The notes under the pieces: model-generated | What the model saw: only the letters and a program-made list of their open reading frames with translations | Database searches by the model: none | Told to the model about the DNA's origin: nothing | Source of the DNA: Bradyrhizobium diazoefficiens | GTDB lineage: Bacteria > Pseudomonadota > Alphaproteobacteria > Rhizobiales > Xanthobacteraceae | Direction: 5' to 3' | DNA length: 64,000 nt | NCBI RefSeq assembly: GCF_016599855.1 | Contig: NZ_CP067041.1 | Location: 4,278,001 to 4,342,000, forward strand | Shown here: piece after piece, positions 9,503-17,486 of the stretch | Position numbering within the stretch: position 1 is the first letter of the stretch | Layout of the letters: each line of letters begins with the position of its first letter | Translations under genes and position numbers: made by a program

Positions 9503-10263
9503 GCCCGGCTCCGGCCGCGATCCATCGCCGCGCGCATTTTGCGCACCGTCTCGGCGAGACCGACGAACAGCGCCTCGCCGATCATGTAGTAGCCGACGTT
9601 GAGCTCCATGATTTCAGGCAGGCCGGCGATCGTCTCCGCCGTCGCATAGTCGAGCCCGTGACCGGCATGAACCTCGAGTCCGGCGTCCTTGGCGAGCTTC
9701 ACGCCCGCCACGATTCGCCGCCATTCGGCTTCGGCCTTGTCGGCGTGACTGTCGACGACGGCATCGCACCAGGCGCCGGTGTGGATCTCGATCACGGGCG
9801 CGCGCAGCTGTGCCGCCATCTCGATCTGCGCCGGGTCGGCGGCGATGAACAGCGAGACCCGGATGCCGGCATCGTTCAGCCGCGCGATATAGGGCGCCAG
9901 CACATTGTGCTGGCCGACCGCGTCAAGCCCGCCTTCGGTCGTCACCTCCTGGCGGCGCTCCGGTACCAGGCACACCGCATGCGGTTTGATCGCAAGCGAG
10001 ATGCGCATCATGTCGTCGGTCGCCGCCATCTCGAAATTCAGCGGCCTCGAGATCTCCGCCTTCAACCGCGCCATGTCCTCGTCGCGGATGTGGCGGCGGT
10101 CTTCGCGCAGATGCGCGGTGATGCCGTCAGCGCCAGCCTCGATCGCAAGCAGCGCGGCGCGAACCGGATCGGGATGGCGTCCCCCGCGTGCGTTACGGAC
10201 GGTCGCGACATGATCGATATTGACGCCGAGGCGGAGCGGAGATGCGGGCATTTCAGGACTCAC
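9499..10263 (-). CDS. pdxJ: Pyridoxine 5'-phosphate synthase
   Basis: Condenses 1-deoxyxylulose-5-phosphate with 3-amino-2-oxopropyl phosphate in de novo vitamin B6 synthesis. The protein has 254 residues with family hallmarks: [17 protein letters not shown] at the N-terminus, [26 protein letters not shown] and the C-terminal [12 protein letters not shown] plus [13 protein letters not shown]. It lies 33 bases downstream of rsh and overlaps acpS; this rsh-pdxJ-acpS order is common in Rhizobiales. Confidence 0.95.
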   Translation of the reverse strand: MSPEMPASPLRLGVNIDHVATVRNARGGRHPDPVRAALLAIEAGADGITAHLREDRRHIRDEDMARLKAEISRPLNFEMAATDDMMRISLAIKPHAVCLVPERRQEVTTEGGLDAVGQHNVLAPYIARLNDAGIRVSLFIAADPAQIEMAAQLRAPVIEIHTGAWCDAVVDSHADKAEAEWRRIVAGVKLAKDAGLEVHAGHGLDYATAETIAGLPEIMELNVGYYMIGEALFVGLAETVRKMRAAMDRGRSRA

Positions 10264-10296
10264 GAGATCGGAGGAACAGGCGAATGCGACAGATGC

Positions 10297-12582
10297 CTAT
10301 CCATTAACACGTTCGACGCGGGCGACGACGGCCTTGGCGCGCAGCTGGGCCAGGATCGCGCTCAAGTGCTTGAGATCGTAGACTTCGAGATCGATCGTCG
10401 TCTCCGTGAAGTCGGGCGAGCGGCGCTGCATGCTGATGTTGTCGATGTTGCCGTCATGCTCGGCGATCACGGTCGCGATCTGCGCCAGCGCGCCGGGCTC
10501 GTTGACGTTCTCGACCTTGATCCGGGCCGGAAAGCGCTGCGGCGCGGAGTCCTCGATGTCCCAGCGGACATCGAGCCAGCGCTCAGGCTCCTCCTCGAAA
10601 TCCTTCAGGGCCGGCGCCTGGATCGGGTAGATCGTGATCCCTTCGCCCGGCGTGACGATGCCGACGATGCGGTCACCTGGCACGGCGCCGCCGTTCGGCG
10701 CGAACTTCACCGGCAGGTCGGAATTGATGCCGCGGATCGGGATCGCGACCGGGCTGCGCGGCGACTCCGACGACTTCTCCTTGAGCTTGGCAGCAAGCCC
10801 CTTCTTGACGCCGTAGCGCGCGATGCGTTCCTCCTTGTAGTCGGGATACATCGCGCGTGCGACGTGGGAGGCCTTGATCTCGCCGCGCCCCACGGCCGCC
10901 ATGACGTCCTCGATCGAGGTGCGCGCAAGCCGCGGCAGTGCGCCCCTGAGCTTGTCGTCGGCGTATTCGATCTTGGCTCGCTCGAACAGGCGCTCGACGA
11001 TGCGCCGGCCGAGACCGGCATATTGATCGCGCACGGCAGTGCGCGTGGCGCGACGGATCGCGGCGCGCGCCTTACCGGTGACCGCGAGCGTTTCCCAGGC
11101 CGACGGCGGCGCCGATTGCGCTTCCGAGGTCAGCACCTCGACCTCGTCGCCGTTTTGAAGCTCCGAGGACAGCGGCGCGAACTGGCCATTGATCTTGCAG
11201 CCGACCGCGCTGTTGCCGACGTCGGTATGCACCGCATAGGCGAAGTCGATCACATTGGCATGGCGCGGCAGCGCGATCAGCTTGCCCTTCGGGGTGAAGC
11301 AGAACACCTGGTCGTGGAACAGCTCGAGCTTGGTGTGCTCGAGGAATTCCTCGGGATTGGCGCTCTCCGAGAGGATGCCGATGGTGTGGCGCAGCCAGGC
11401 GAACGCGTTGGACTCGCGCTTGAGGAATTCGGTCGGAGAGCCCACGCCTTCCTTGTAGAAGACGTGCGCGGCAATGCCGCGCTCGGCGATCTGGTCCATC
11501 CCCTCGGTACGGATCTGAAGCTCGACGCGCTGGTTGCCAGGGCCGATCACTGTGGTGTGGATCGAGCGGTAATCGTTCTGCTTCGGCGTCGAGATGTAGT
11601 CCTTGAAGCGTCCCGGCACCACCGGCCAGGTGGTATGGACGATGCCGAGCGCGCGATAGCAGGCTTCGATGTCGTTAACGACAAGGCGAAAGCCGAAGAT
11701 GTCGGACAATTGCTCGAAGCCGACCGACTTGCGCTCCATCTTGGTCCAGATCGAAAACGGCTTCTTGCGGCGGCCATAGACCCGGGCGCCCAACCCCCTG
11801 TGACGCAGATTGTTGGAGAGCTGGTCCTCGATCTCGCCGATCAGATTGCGGTTGCGCTCGGCGAGCGCATCGAGGCGCTGCATAACCACCGAATAGGCCT
11901 CGGGATCGAGCGTGCGGAAGGACAGGTCCTCCAGCTCCTCGCGCATTTCCTGCATGCCCATACGCCCCGCCAGCGGCGCGTAGATGTCGAGCGTCTCCTC
12001 GGCAATGCGCCGGCGCGATTCCGTCGGCACGAAATCCAGCGTGCGCATGTTGTGCAGGCGGTCGGCAAGCTTGACCAGGAGTACGCGGACATCGTCGGCA
12101 ATGGCCAGCAACAATTTGCGCAGGTTCTCGGCCTGCTTGGCTTCCCGCGACACCAGTTCCAGCCGCTTCAATTTGGTCAGGCCCTCGACCAGCGCGCCGA
12201 TCTCGGGGCCAAAGAGCTGGTCGATCTCGGCGCGAGTCGCCTCGGTGTCCTCGATCGTGTCGTGGAGGAGCGCAGCGACGATGGTGGCGTCGTCGAGCTT
12301 CAGATCGGTGAGAATCGCTGCCACTTCGAGCGGGTGCGAGAAATACGGATCACCGGAGGCGCGGGTCTGCGAACCGTGCGCCTTCATGGCGTAGACATAA
12401 GCGCGGTTCAGCAGGTCTTCGTTGGTGTTTGGATTGTACGACCGCACGCGCTCGACGAGGTCATATTGACGCATCATGCGTGCGCGCGGCTTCGCTGGCC
12501 GGGCGACCGGCGCAGTCGGGACCACGGCAACCGATTCGGTTGCGGCCTGCATCTGCGTGGATCCGCGGCGTCGATACACCAT
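10297..12582 (-). CDS. rsh: Bifunctional (p)ppGpp synthetase/hydrolase (RelA/SpoT homologue)
   Basis: The single stringent-response enzyme typical of alphaproteobacteria, 761 residues. The HD hydrolase domain contains PYFSHPLEVAAIL and AALLHDTIEDT. The synthetase domain contains DIFGFRLVVNDIEACYRALGIVH and the RFKDYISTPKQNDYRSIHT box. A TGS domain follows (VFCFTPKGKLIALPRHANVIDFAYAVHTDVG), and the C-terminus is an ACT domain (IKVENVNEPGALAQIATVIAEHDGNIDNISM). Both HD and synthetase motifs look intact. Many homologues start at the equivalent of MMRQYDLVERV (12477), so the first 35 residues are uncertain. Confidence 0.95.
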   Translation of the reverse strand: MVYRRRGSTQMQAATESVAVVPTAPVARPAKPRARMMRQYDLVERVRSYNPNTNEDLLNRAYVYAMKAHGSQTRASGDPYFSHPLEVAAILTDLKLDDATIVAALLHDTIEDTEATRAEIDQLFGPEIGALVEGLTKLKRLELVSREAKQAENLRKLLLAIADDVRVLLVKLADRLHNMRTLDFVPTESRRRIAEETLDIYAPLAGRMGMQEMREELEDLSFRTLDPEAYSVVMQRLDALAERNRNLIGEIEDQLSNNLRHRGLGARVYGRRKKPFSIWTKMERKSVGFEQLSDIFGFRLVVNDIEACYRALGIVHTTWPVVPGRFKDYISTPKQNDYRSIHTTVIGPGNQRVELQIRTEGMDQIAERGIAAHVFYKEGVGSPTEFLKRESNAFAWLRHTIGILSESANPEEFLEHTKLELFHDQVFCFTPKGKLIALPRHANVIDFAYAVHTDVGNSAVGCKINGQFAPLSSELQNGDEVEVLTSEAQSAPPSAWETLAVTGKARAAIRRATRTAVRDQYAGLGRRIVERLFERAKIEYADDKLRGALPRLARTSIEDVMAAVGRGEIKASHVARAMYPDYKEERIARYGVKKGLAAKLKEKSSESPRSPVAIPIRGINSDLPVKFAPNGGAVPGDRIVGIVTPGEGITIYPIQAPALKDFEEEPERWLDVRWDIEDSAPQRFPARIKVENVNEPGALAQIATVIAEHDGNIDNISMQRRSPDFTETTIDLEVYDLKHLSAILAQLRAKAVVARVERVNG

Positions 12583-12726
12583 GCCGTCCTGCCTTCAAAC
12601 GGGCCATGAAACAGCCCGTTGTATACACCTTAAAACCCCGATCGCGGACGCCGCCGATCAATTCAGTGACGGGCGGACGGCGCGAACCGGCAACGCTATG
12701 GTAACCACGAAAACGCCAACAAAAGC

Positions 12727-12754
12727 AAAGGCCCGAACGCGGGTTCGGGCCTTT
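12727..12754 (-). terminator. Rho-independent terminator of rpoZ
   Basis: A perfect 12-bp stem (aaaggcccgaac/gttcgggccttt) with the loop gcgg. On the minus strand it is followed by a T-rich stretch (TTTGCTTTTG). It sits between rpoZ and rsh and implies that rsh has its own promoter in the roughly 145 bases before its start. Confidence 0.85.
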
Positions 12755-12792
12755 GATAAGATCACAAGAGGTCGACGATCGCGATAGGACGA

Positions 12793-13185
12793 TTACTCGT
12801 CTTCCTCGGGCTGCTCTTCCGGCGGCGCGAGGCCTTCGAGACCCTTCAGGAGCTCCTCTTCGGTCATGCGCTCCACAGCAACTTCGGTATCGTCCGCATC
12901 GACACTGGCGCCGGCGGAACCGATCAGCGGCACCGTGTCCGGCTCGGGCTCGTCCACCTCGACGAACTTCTGGAGGGAGTGCACCAGCTCTTCGCGGAGA
13001 TCCTCCGGCGAGATGGTCGTGTCGGCAATTTCGCGCAAAGATACAACAGGGTTCTTGTCGTTATCGCGGTCAACCGTTAGTTGTGAACCGGACGAAATCA
13101 TGCGGGCTCGGTGGGCGGCCAGCAGGACCAGGTCAAACCGGTTGTCGACCTTGTCGATACAATCTTCTACGGTGACGCGAGCCAT
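12793..13185 (-). CDS. rpoZ: DNA-directed RNA polymerase omega subunit
   Basis: A small RNA polymerase assembly subunit, 130 residues. The conserved omega core reads [31 protein letters not shown], followed by [21 protein letters not shown]. The acidic C-terminal tail ([13 protein letters not shown]) is common in alphaproteobacterial omega. The open frame continues upstream to 13290, but the ATG at 13185 has GGAG at good distance and matches the family start. Adjacent to rsh, the usual rpoZ-spoT linkage. Confidence 0.95.
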   Translation of the reverse strand: MARVTVEDCIDKVDNRFDLVLLAAHRARMISSGSQLTVDRDNDKNPVVSLREIADTTISPEDLREELVHSLQKFVEVDEPEPDTVPLIGSAGASVDADDTEVAVERMTEEELLKGLEGLAPPEEQPEEDE

Positions 13186-13509
13186 GGACTGTCGCTCCGT
13201 TGTGGGTGAGACGAAATATGTGGATGATTGGGGGTAGTTATAGGGGAAGGGCCGCTTTCGCAAGGCCAATTTGTAATTTGGCCTCGCCAAACGGCTCTGC
13301 TACCCCCACATTAGGGCTGGGGTGGGTGGTTTCCCGGGCTGCCATTGGGGGCGGCGCCGGGTGAATGCAGGTCCGCCATAACTATACCTTGATTGCCCCG
13401 GCTTCTCCGGATTTGCGGTTTCGACGGGTCTCGGCGTCACCTTAAGGACTGCGCGGCTTGCTGCCGCTGCGCCAAACGATCAATCACGAACACTACGCGA
13501 GCAAACTGA

Positions 13510-14160
13510 ATGTCACCTTCCTCTACCGACAAGATCGCGCTCTTCATCGATGGAGCCAATCTCTACGCGACGGCGAAAACTCTGGGCTTCGACATCGACT
13601 ATAAGCGCCTTCTGAAGGAATTTCAGAGCCGCGGAACGCTGCTCCGGGCGTTCTACTACACCGCCATCATCGAGGATCAGGAATACTCCTCGATCCGTCC
13701 GCTGATCGACTGGCTGGACTACAACGGCTACACCGTCGTCACCAAGGCGACCAAGGAATTCATCGACGCCTCCGGCCGCCGCAAGGTCAAGGGCAACATG
13801 GACATCGAGCTCGCCGTGGATGCGATGGAGCTCGCCGAGCATATCGACCAGATGGTGCTGTTCTCCGGCGACGGCGACTTCCGCTCGCTGGTCGAGGCCG
13901 TTCAGCGCCGCGGCGTACGGGTCACCGTGATCTCCACCATCGCCAGCCAGCCGCCGATGATCGCCGACGAGCTCCGCCGCCAGGCGGATGTCTTCACCGA
14001 CCTCGTCGAGTTGCAATCCAAGCTTGGCCGCGACCCGTCCGAGCGCCCCGCCCCGCGCGATCGCGGCGAGCGCGAGGCGCGCCACCACGCCCACGCCCCG
14101 CAGTTCCTCCAGCGCGCGACCACAATGGCGCCGAGGGGCGATGACGACTTCGAGGAGTGA
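13510..14160 (+). CDS. NYN-domain (LabA/DUF88-type) ribonuclease-like protein
   Basis: A 216-residue protein with a PIN-like NYN fold. Acidic residues expected in the active site are visible in ALFIDGANLYATAK, in KGNMDIELAVDAMELA and in VLFSGDGDFRSLVEAV. The C-terminal 40 residues are a disordered Arg/His/Pro-rich tail (SERPAPRDRGEREARHHAHAP). NYN proteins are probably metal-dependent RNases; the target here is unknown. The last 20 bases overlap the following glycosylase gene, so the two are coupled. The 324 bases between it and rpoZ hold no gene; they contain a short imperfect palindrome (aggccaa..ttggcct, about 13263-13284) and presumably both promoters. Confidence 0.85.
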   Translation: MSPSSTDKIALFIDGANLYATAKTLGFDIDYKRLLKEFQSRGTLLRAFYYTAIIEDQEYSSIRPLIDWLDYNGYTVVTKATKEFIDASGRRKVKGNMDIELAVDAMELAEHIDQMVLFSGDGDFRSLVEAVQRRGVRVTVISTIASQPPMIADELRRQADVFTDLVELQSKLGRDPSERPAPRDRGEREARHHAHAPQFLQRATTMAPRGDDDFEE

Positions 14161-14815
14161 GGCGGCCCGGTCAGACCGCCAGGCCCCCGCCCTCGTCCCC
14201 GACCGTAACTGTCCGTTCTGTCCGCGCCTGGTCGCCTTTCGCGAGGCGAACCGCGCGCGTGAGCCGTTGTGGCACAACGCGCCGGTTGCACCCTTTGGCG
14301 ACATCACGGCACGCCTTCTGATTGTCGGTCTCGCGCCGGGGATGCAGGGCGCCAACCGCACCGGCCGACCGTTCACGGGCGACTATGCTGGCGACCTGCT
14401 CTACGCCACGCTGCTGGAATACGGTTTCGCTGAGGGTAGCTATCAGGCCCGGCCCGACGACGGTTTGAGGCTGGTAGACTGCCGGATCGCCAATGCCGTG
14501 CATTGCGTTCCGCCGCAGAACAAGCCGCTGCCGATCGAGATCAACACCTGCCGCCAGTTTCTCGTCGCGAATCTCGAAACGATGCCGAAGCTGCGCGCAA
14601 TCGTCGCGCTCGGGCGGATTGCGCACGACAGCGTGCTCAAGCCGCTGAAGCTGAAGGCCTCGCAAGCGCCCTTCGGTCACAGCGCCGTGCATCAGGCCGG
14701 CGCGTTCAAGCTCTATGACAGTTATCACTGCTCCCGCTACAACACGAACACCGGCGTGCTGACGACGGACATGTTCCGTAGCGTGTTCGCGAAGGTGAAA
14801 GCCGACCTGGACTAG
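14141..14815 (+). CDS. Uracil-DNA glycosylase, family 5 (UDGb)
   Basis: Removes uracil, and often other deaminated bases, from DNA. The family-5 motif GLAPGMQGANRTGRPFTGDYAGDLLYATL is present, where the catalytic Asp/Asn of family 1 is replaced. A second motif, HSAVHQAGAFKLYDSYHCSRYN, lies near the C-terminus. Cysteines for a 4Fe-4S cluster are plausible (NCPFCPRL near the N-terminus, plus CRIANAVHC). The protein has 224 residues. The ATG at 14141 lies inside the NYN gene and is preceded by GAGGGG. It ends convergently, overlapping the redoxin gene by four bases. Confidence 0.88.
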   Translation: MTTSRSEAARSDRQAPALVPDRNCPFCPRLVAFREANRAREPLWHNAPVAPFGDITARLLIVGLAPGMQGANRTGRPFTGDYAGDLLYATLLEYGFAEGSYQARPDDGLRLVDCRIANAVHCVPPQNKPLPIEINTCRQFLVANLETMPKLRAIVALGRIAHDSVLKPLKLKASQAPFGHSAVHQAGAFKLYDSYHCSRYNTNTGVLTTDMFRSVFAKVKADLD

Positions 14816-15393
14816 CTCTTGGAGGGATTGGCTTTCAGCCAGTCCAGCACGTCGCCCGCATTCCGGTCAGGTGGGAATACCGGATAGAACACGTGGGTGA
14901 TCCTGGCGTCATCGACGATCAGCGCGAGGCGCTTGATCAGGGTCAGGCCGGCGACCTCCATGGTCGGCAGATGGAGGGCGCGCGTCAGCGCCAACTTCTC
15001 GTCCGAGAGCACCGGGAACGGCAGATGCAGCCGCGACGCCATCTCGGTCTGGTATTCGTTGCTCTGGGTCGAGAGACCAAACACCTGGGAAGCGCCGGCG
15101 GCTTTCAGCTCGGCAAACAGGTCGCGAAACGCGCAGGTCTGCGGCGTGCAGCCCCGCGCGCCGGGAATCATGTCCCAGTCGTCGACCAGCGCGATCTTGC
15201 CGGGCTCGCCAGTGCGCGGATAGGCGAACACCACGGTGCGGCCCGGCAGCGCCGACAGATTGACCGAAGTGTCATCGGTCGCCAGCAGACTGATAGCAGG
15301 CAACGTCAAGCCCTTCAGATGCGCGGCACCGCCGTCATCAGCGGGCGCGGGAATTTGGCTCCAGTCGACCTCGAGCAGGTTTCTCTGATTCAT
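14812..15393 (-). CDS. Peroxiredoxin (PrxQ/AhpC-TSA-like redoxin)
   Basis: A 193-residue thiol peroxidase-like protein. The redox motif GARGCTPQTCAFRDLF has two cysteines five residues apart, the PrxQ/BCP arrangement, following FAYPRTGEPGK. The C-terminal part (FPVLSDEKLALTRALHLPTMEVAGLTLIKRLALIVDD) is typical of redoxin-domain proteins. The first 30 residues (NLLEVDWSQIPAPADDGGAAHLKG) are an extension relative to BCP. It lies five bases downstream of smpB in the same orientation. Confidence 0.85.
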   Translation of the reverse strand: MNQRNLLEVDWSQIPAPADDGGAAHLKGLTLPAISLLATDDTSVNLSALPGRTVVFAYPRTGEPGKIALVDDWDMIPGARGCTPQTCAFRDLFAELKAAGASQVFGLSTQSNEYQTEMASRLHLPFPVLSDEKLALTRALHLPTMEVAGLTLIKRLALIVDDARITHVFYPVFPPDRNAGDVLDWLKANPSKS

Positions 15394-15397
15394 CTCG

Positions 15398-15871
15398 CTA
15401 TCCCCTCGCCCGCATCAGCCGGCCCTTCTCCCGGCTCCAGTCACGCTTTTTTTCGGTCTCGCGCTTATCGTGCAGCTTCTTGCCCTTTGCGACCGCGAGC
15501 TGCAGCTTGGCGCGCCCCCGCTCGTTGAAATAGAGCTTGAGCGGGATCAGCGTCATGCCCTCGCGATCGACCGCGCCCATCAGCTTGTTGATCTGGCGGC
15601 GGTGCAGCAGCAGCTTTCGCGGCCGTTTGGGCTCGTGGTTGAAGCGATTGCCCTGGAGGTATTCGGGAATGGTGGCATTGATCAGCCAGATCTCGCCGTC
15701 CTTGGAGTCGGCGTAGGACTCAGCGATCGTGCTCTTGCCGTTGCGGATCGACTTCACCTCGGTGCCGGTCAGCGCAATCCCCGCCTCGATCGTATCCTCG
15801 ATCGCATAGTTGAAGCGGGCCTTGCGATTTTCCGCCATGACCTTGATCGGACGTTCGTTCTTATCGGCCAT
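15398..15871 (-). CDS. smpB: SsrA-binding protein SmpB
   Basis: Binds tmRNA and delivers it to stalled ribosomes in trans-translation. The 157-residue protein shows the family landmarks [42 protein letters not shown] and [35 protein letters not shown]. The basic C-terminal tail is intact. It belongs to the dapA-mscL-smpB-redoxin group. No tmRNA gene could be recognised in the window. Confidence 0.96.
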   Translation of the reverse strand: MADKNERPIKVMAENRKARFNYAIEDTIEAGIALTGTEVKSIRNGKSTIAESYADSKDGEIWLINATIPEYLQGNRFNHEPKRPRKLLLHRRQINKLMGAVDREGMTLIPLKLYFNERGRAKLQLAVAKGKKLHDKRETEKKRDWSREKGRLMRARG

Positions 15872-15931
15872 GACCTACAAAACCTGATCGAGATGCGCGT
15901 GTAAGCTAACAGTTTGGATGAAGCGCGCGCG

Positions 15932-16363
15932 TCACTTCTTGAGGAGATCGCGGATCTCGGTCAGCAGCACGACCTCCGCCGGCGGCTCCGCGGGCTTGGT
16001 CTCTTCCTTGCGCTTCAGCGTGTTCATGGCACGGATCACCAGGAACAGCACGAAGGCGACGATGATGAAGTTGATCGTCAGCGTCAGGAAGTTACCGTAA
16101 GCCAGCACCGCGCCTTGCTTTTTGGCATCCGCTAAGTTGGTGGCGGTCACCGCCTTCGACAATGGGACAAAGTAGTTCGAGAAGTCGAGGCCGCCGGTGG
16201 CCGCGCCGATGATCGGCATTATGATGTCACCGACCAGCGACGCGACGATGGCGCCGAAGGCGGCGCCGATGATGACGCCGACCGCGAGGTCGACGACATT
16301 GCCTTTCATGGCAAACTCGCGGAACTCCTTGAGCATTCGCACGCCCCTTTCATCCACGCTCAT
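15932..16363 (-). CDS. mscL: Large-conductance mechanosensitive channel
   Basis: A pentameric membrane valve that opens on osmotic downshock. TM1 is [32 protein letters not shown] and TM2 is [30 protein letters not shown]-terminal helix ([14 protein letters not shown]) closes the protein. Two starts compete: 16363 (143 residues, GGGGAG upstream) and 16336 ([18 protein letters not shown] upstream, closer to the usual MscL N-terminus). Lies 26 bases after dapA. Confidence 0.94.
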   Translation of the reverse strand: MSVDERGVRMLKEFREFAMKGNVVDLAVGVIIGAAFGAIVASLVGDIIMPIIGAATGGLDFSNYFVPLSKAVTATNLADAKKQGAVLAYGNFLTLTINFIIVAFVLFLVIRAMNTLKRKEETKPAEPPAEVVLLTEIRDLLKK

Positions 16364-16389
16364 GAACGGCTCCCCGATTGCCTAACGCA

Positions 16390-17280
16390 TCAATTGATCA
16401 GGCCGGCGTGAACCATGGCGCTGCGCACGGCAGCGCGGGTCGGCTCGGAGATCGGAACCATCGGCAGCCGCAGCGTCTCGTCGAATTTGCCGAGCAGCGA
16501 CATCGCGTACTTGACCGGCGCCGGGTTGCTTTCGATGAAGAGGTTGTTGTGGAGCGGCATCAGCTTGTCGTGGATCGCCAGCGCCGCCTTGGCGTCGCCC
16601 TTCTGCCAGGCCGCGTGGAACTCCGCGCACAGGCGCGGGGCGACGTTCGACGTCACCGAGATGCAGCCATGGCCGCCATGCGCCATGTAGCCGATGATGG
16701 TGGCGTCCTCGCCTGAGAGTTGGTTGAAATCCTCGCCCATCGCCGCGCGCTGCTGCGAGACACGGACCATGCTGGCGGTGGCGTCCTTGACGCCGGCGAT
16801 GTTCTTCAGGTCCCACAGCCGCTTCATGGTGTCGACCGACATGTCGATCACCGAGCGCGGCGGGATGTTGTAGATGATGATCGGAATCCCGATCGCATCG
16901 TTGATCGCCTTGAAGTGCTGGTACATGCCTTCCTGGGTCGGCTTGTTGTAGTAGGGCGTCACGACCAGCACGGCGTTGGCGCCCGCCTTCTCGGCATGCT
17001 GGGCCAGTTCGACCGCTTCCTTGGTCGAGTTGGAGCCGGCGCCGGCGATCACGGGCACCCGGCCCTTGGCCTCCTCGATGCACCATTCGACGACCTTCTT
17101 GTGCTCGTCATGGCTGAGCGTCGGGCTCTCGCCGGTGGTGCCGACGGGGACCAGGCCGTTGGTGCCTTCGGAGATCTGCCAGTTGACCAGCGAGCGGAAC
17201 GCCGCTTCGTCCAGCGAGCCGTTCTTGAACGGCGTGACCAAGGCGGTGAACGACCCCCGGAATTTCGTCTTGGCTGCCAT
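16390..17280 (-). CDS. dapA: 4-hydroxy-tetrahydrodipicolinate synthase
   Basis: Condenses pyruvate with aspartate semialdehyde, the first committed step to diaminopimelate and lysine. The 296-residue TIM barrel has [19 protein letters not shown], the [14 protein letters not shown] segment with the proton-relay tyrosine, and [11 protein letters not shown] with the Schiff-base lysine. The ATG at 17280 is preceded by AGGAGG, ruling against the longer frame that begins at 17322. Divergent from the lytic transglycosylase gene. Confidence 0.95.
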   Translation of the reverse strand: MAAKTKFRGSFTALVTPFKNGSLDEAAFRSLVNWQISEGTNGLVPVGTTGESPTLSHDEHKKVVEWCIEEAKGRVPVIAGAGSNSTKEAVELAQHAEKAGANAVLVVTPYYNKPTQEGMYQHFKAINDAIGIPIIIYNIPPRSVIDMSVDTMKRLWDLKNIAGVKDATASMVRVSQQRAAMGEDFNQLSGEDATIIGYMAHGGHGCISVTSNVAPRLCAEFHAAWQKGDAKAALAIHDKLMPLHNNLFIESNPAPVKYAMSLLGKFDETLRLPMVPISEPTRAAVRSAMVHAGLIN

Positions 17281-17486
17281 GGACTTCCTCCGTTCGCGGC
17301 GAGATTTTAGAGCAAGCGCCATTCATATCGGGTCTATCCCGCCCGTAAAAGACCCGCTTCCGCATGACACACCGTTTAGGCCGCGATTTTGCCGCGGGAG
17401 TGGTGCAAACTCGGCGAAGGTAAGCGGCTGTTGGTATTTTGTCCGCATATTCAATCAAATACAGCCAGATCTTGTACAGATAGGTC

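Noticed and set aside
9658..12609. 983-codon open frame on the plus strand opposite rsh and pdxJ
   Set aside because: It is antisense to two clearly recognisable genes; long antisense frames are expected in GC-rich coding DNA. The translation is Arg/Asp/His-rich and matches no family.
13291..13509. Possible tmRNA or other structured RNA between rpoZ and the NYN gene, prompted by smpB nearby
   Set aside because: No tag-peptide reading frame or tRNA-like ends could be recognised; only a short imperfect palindrome is present.
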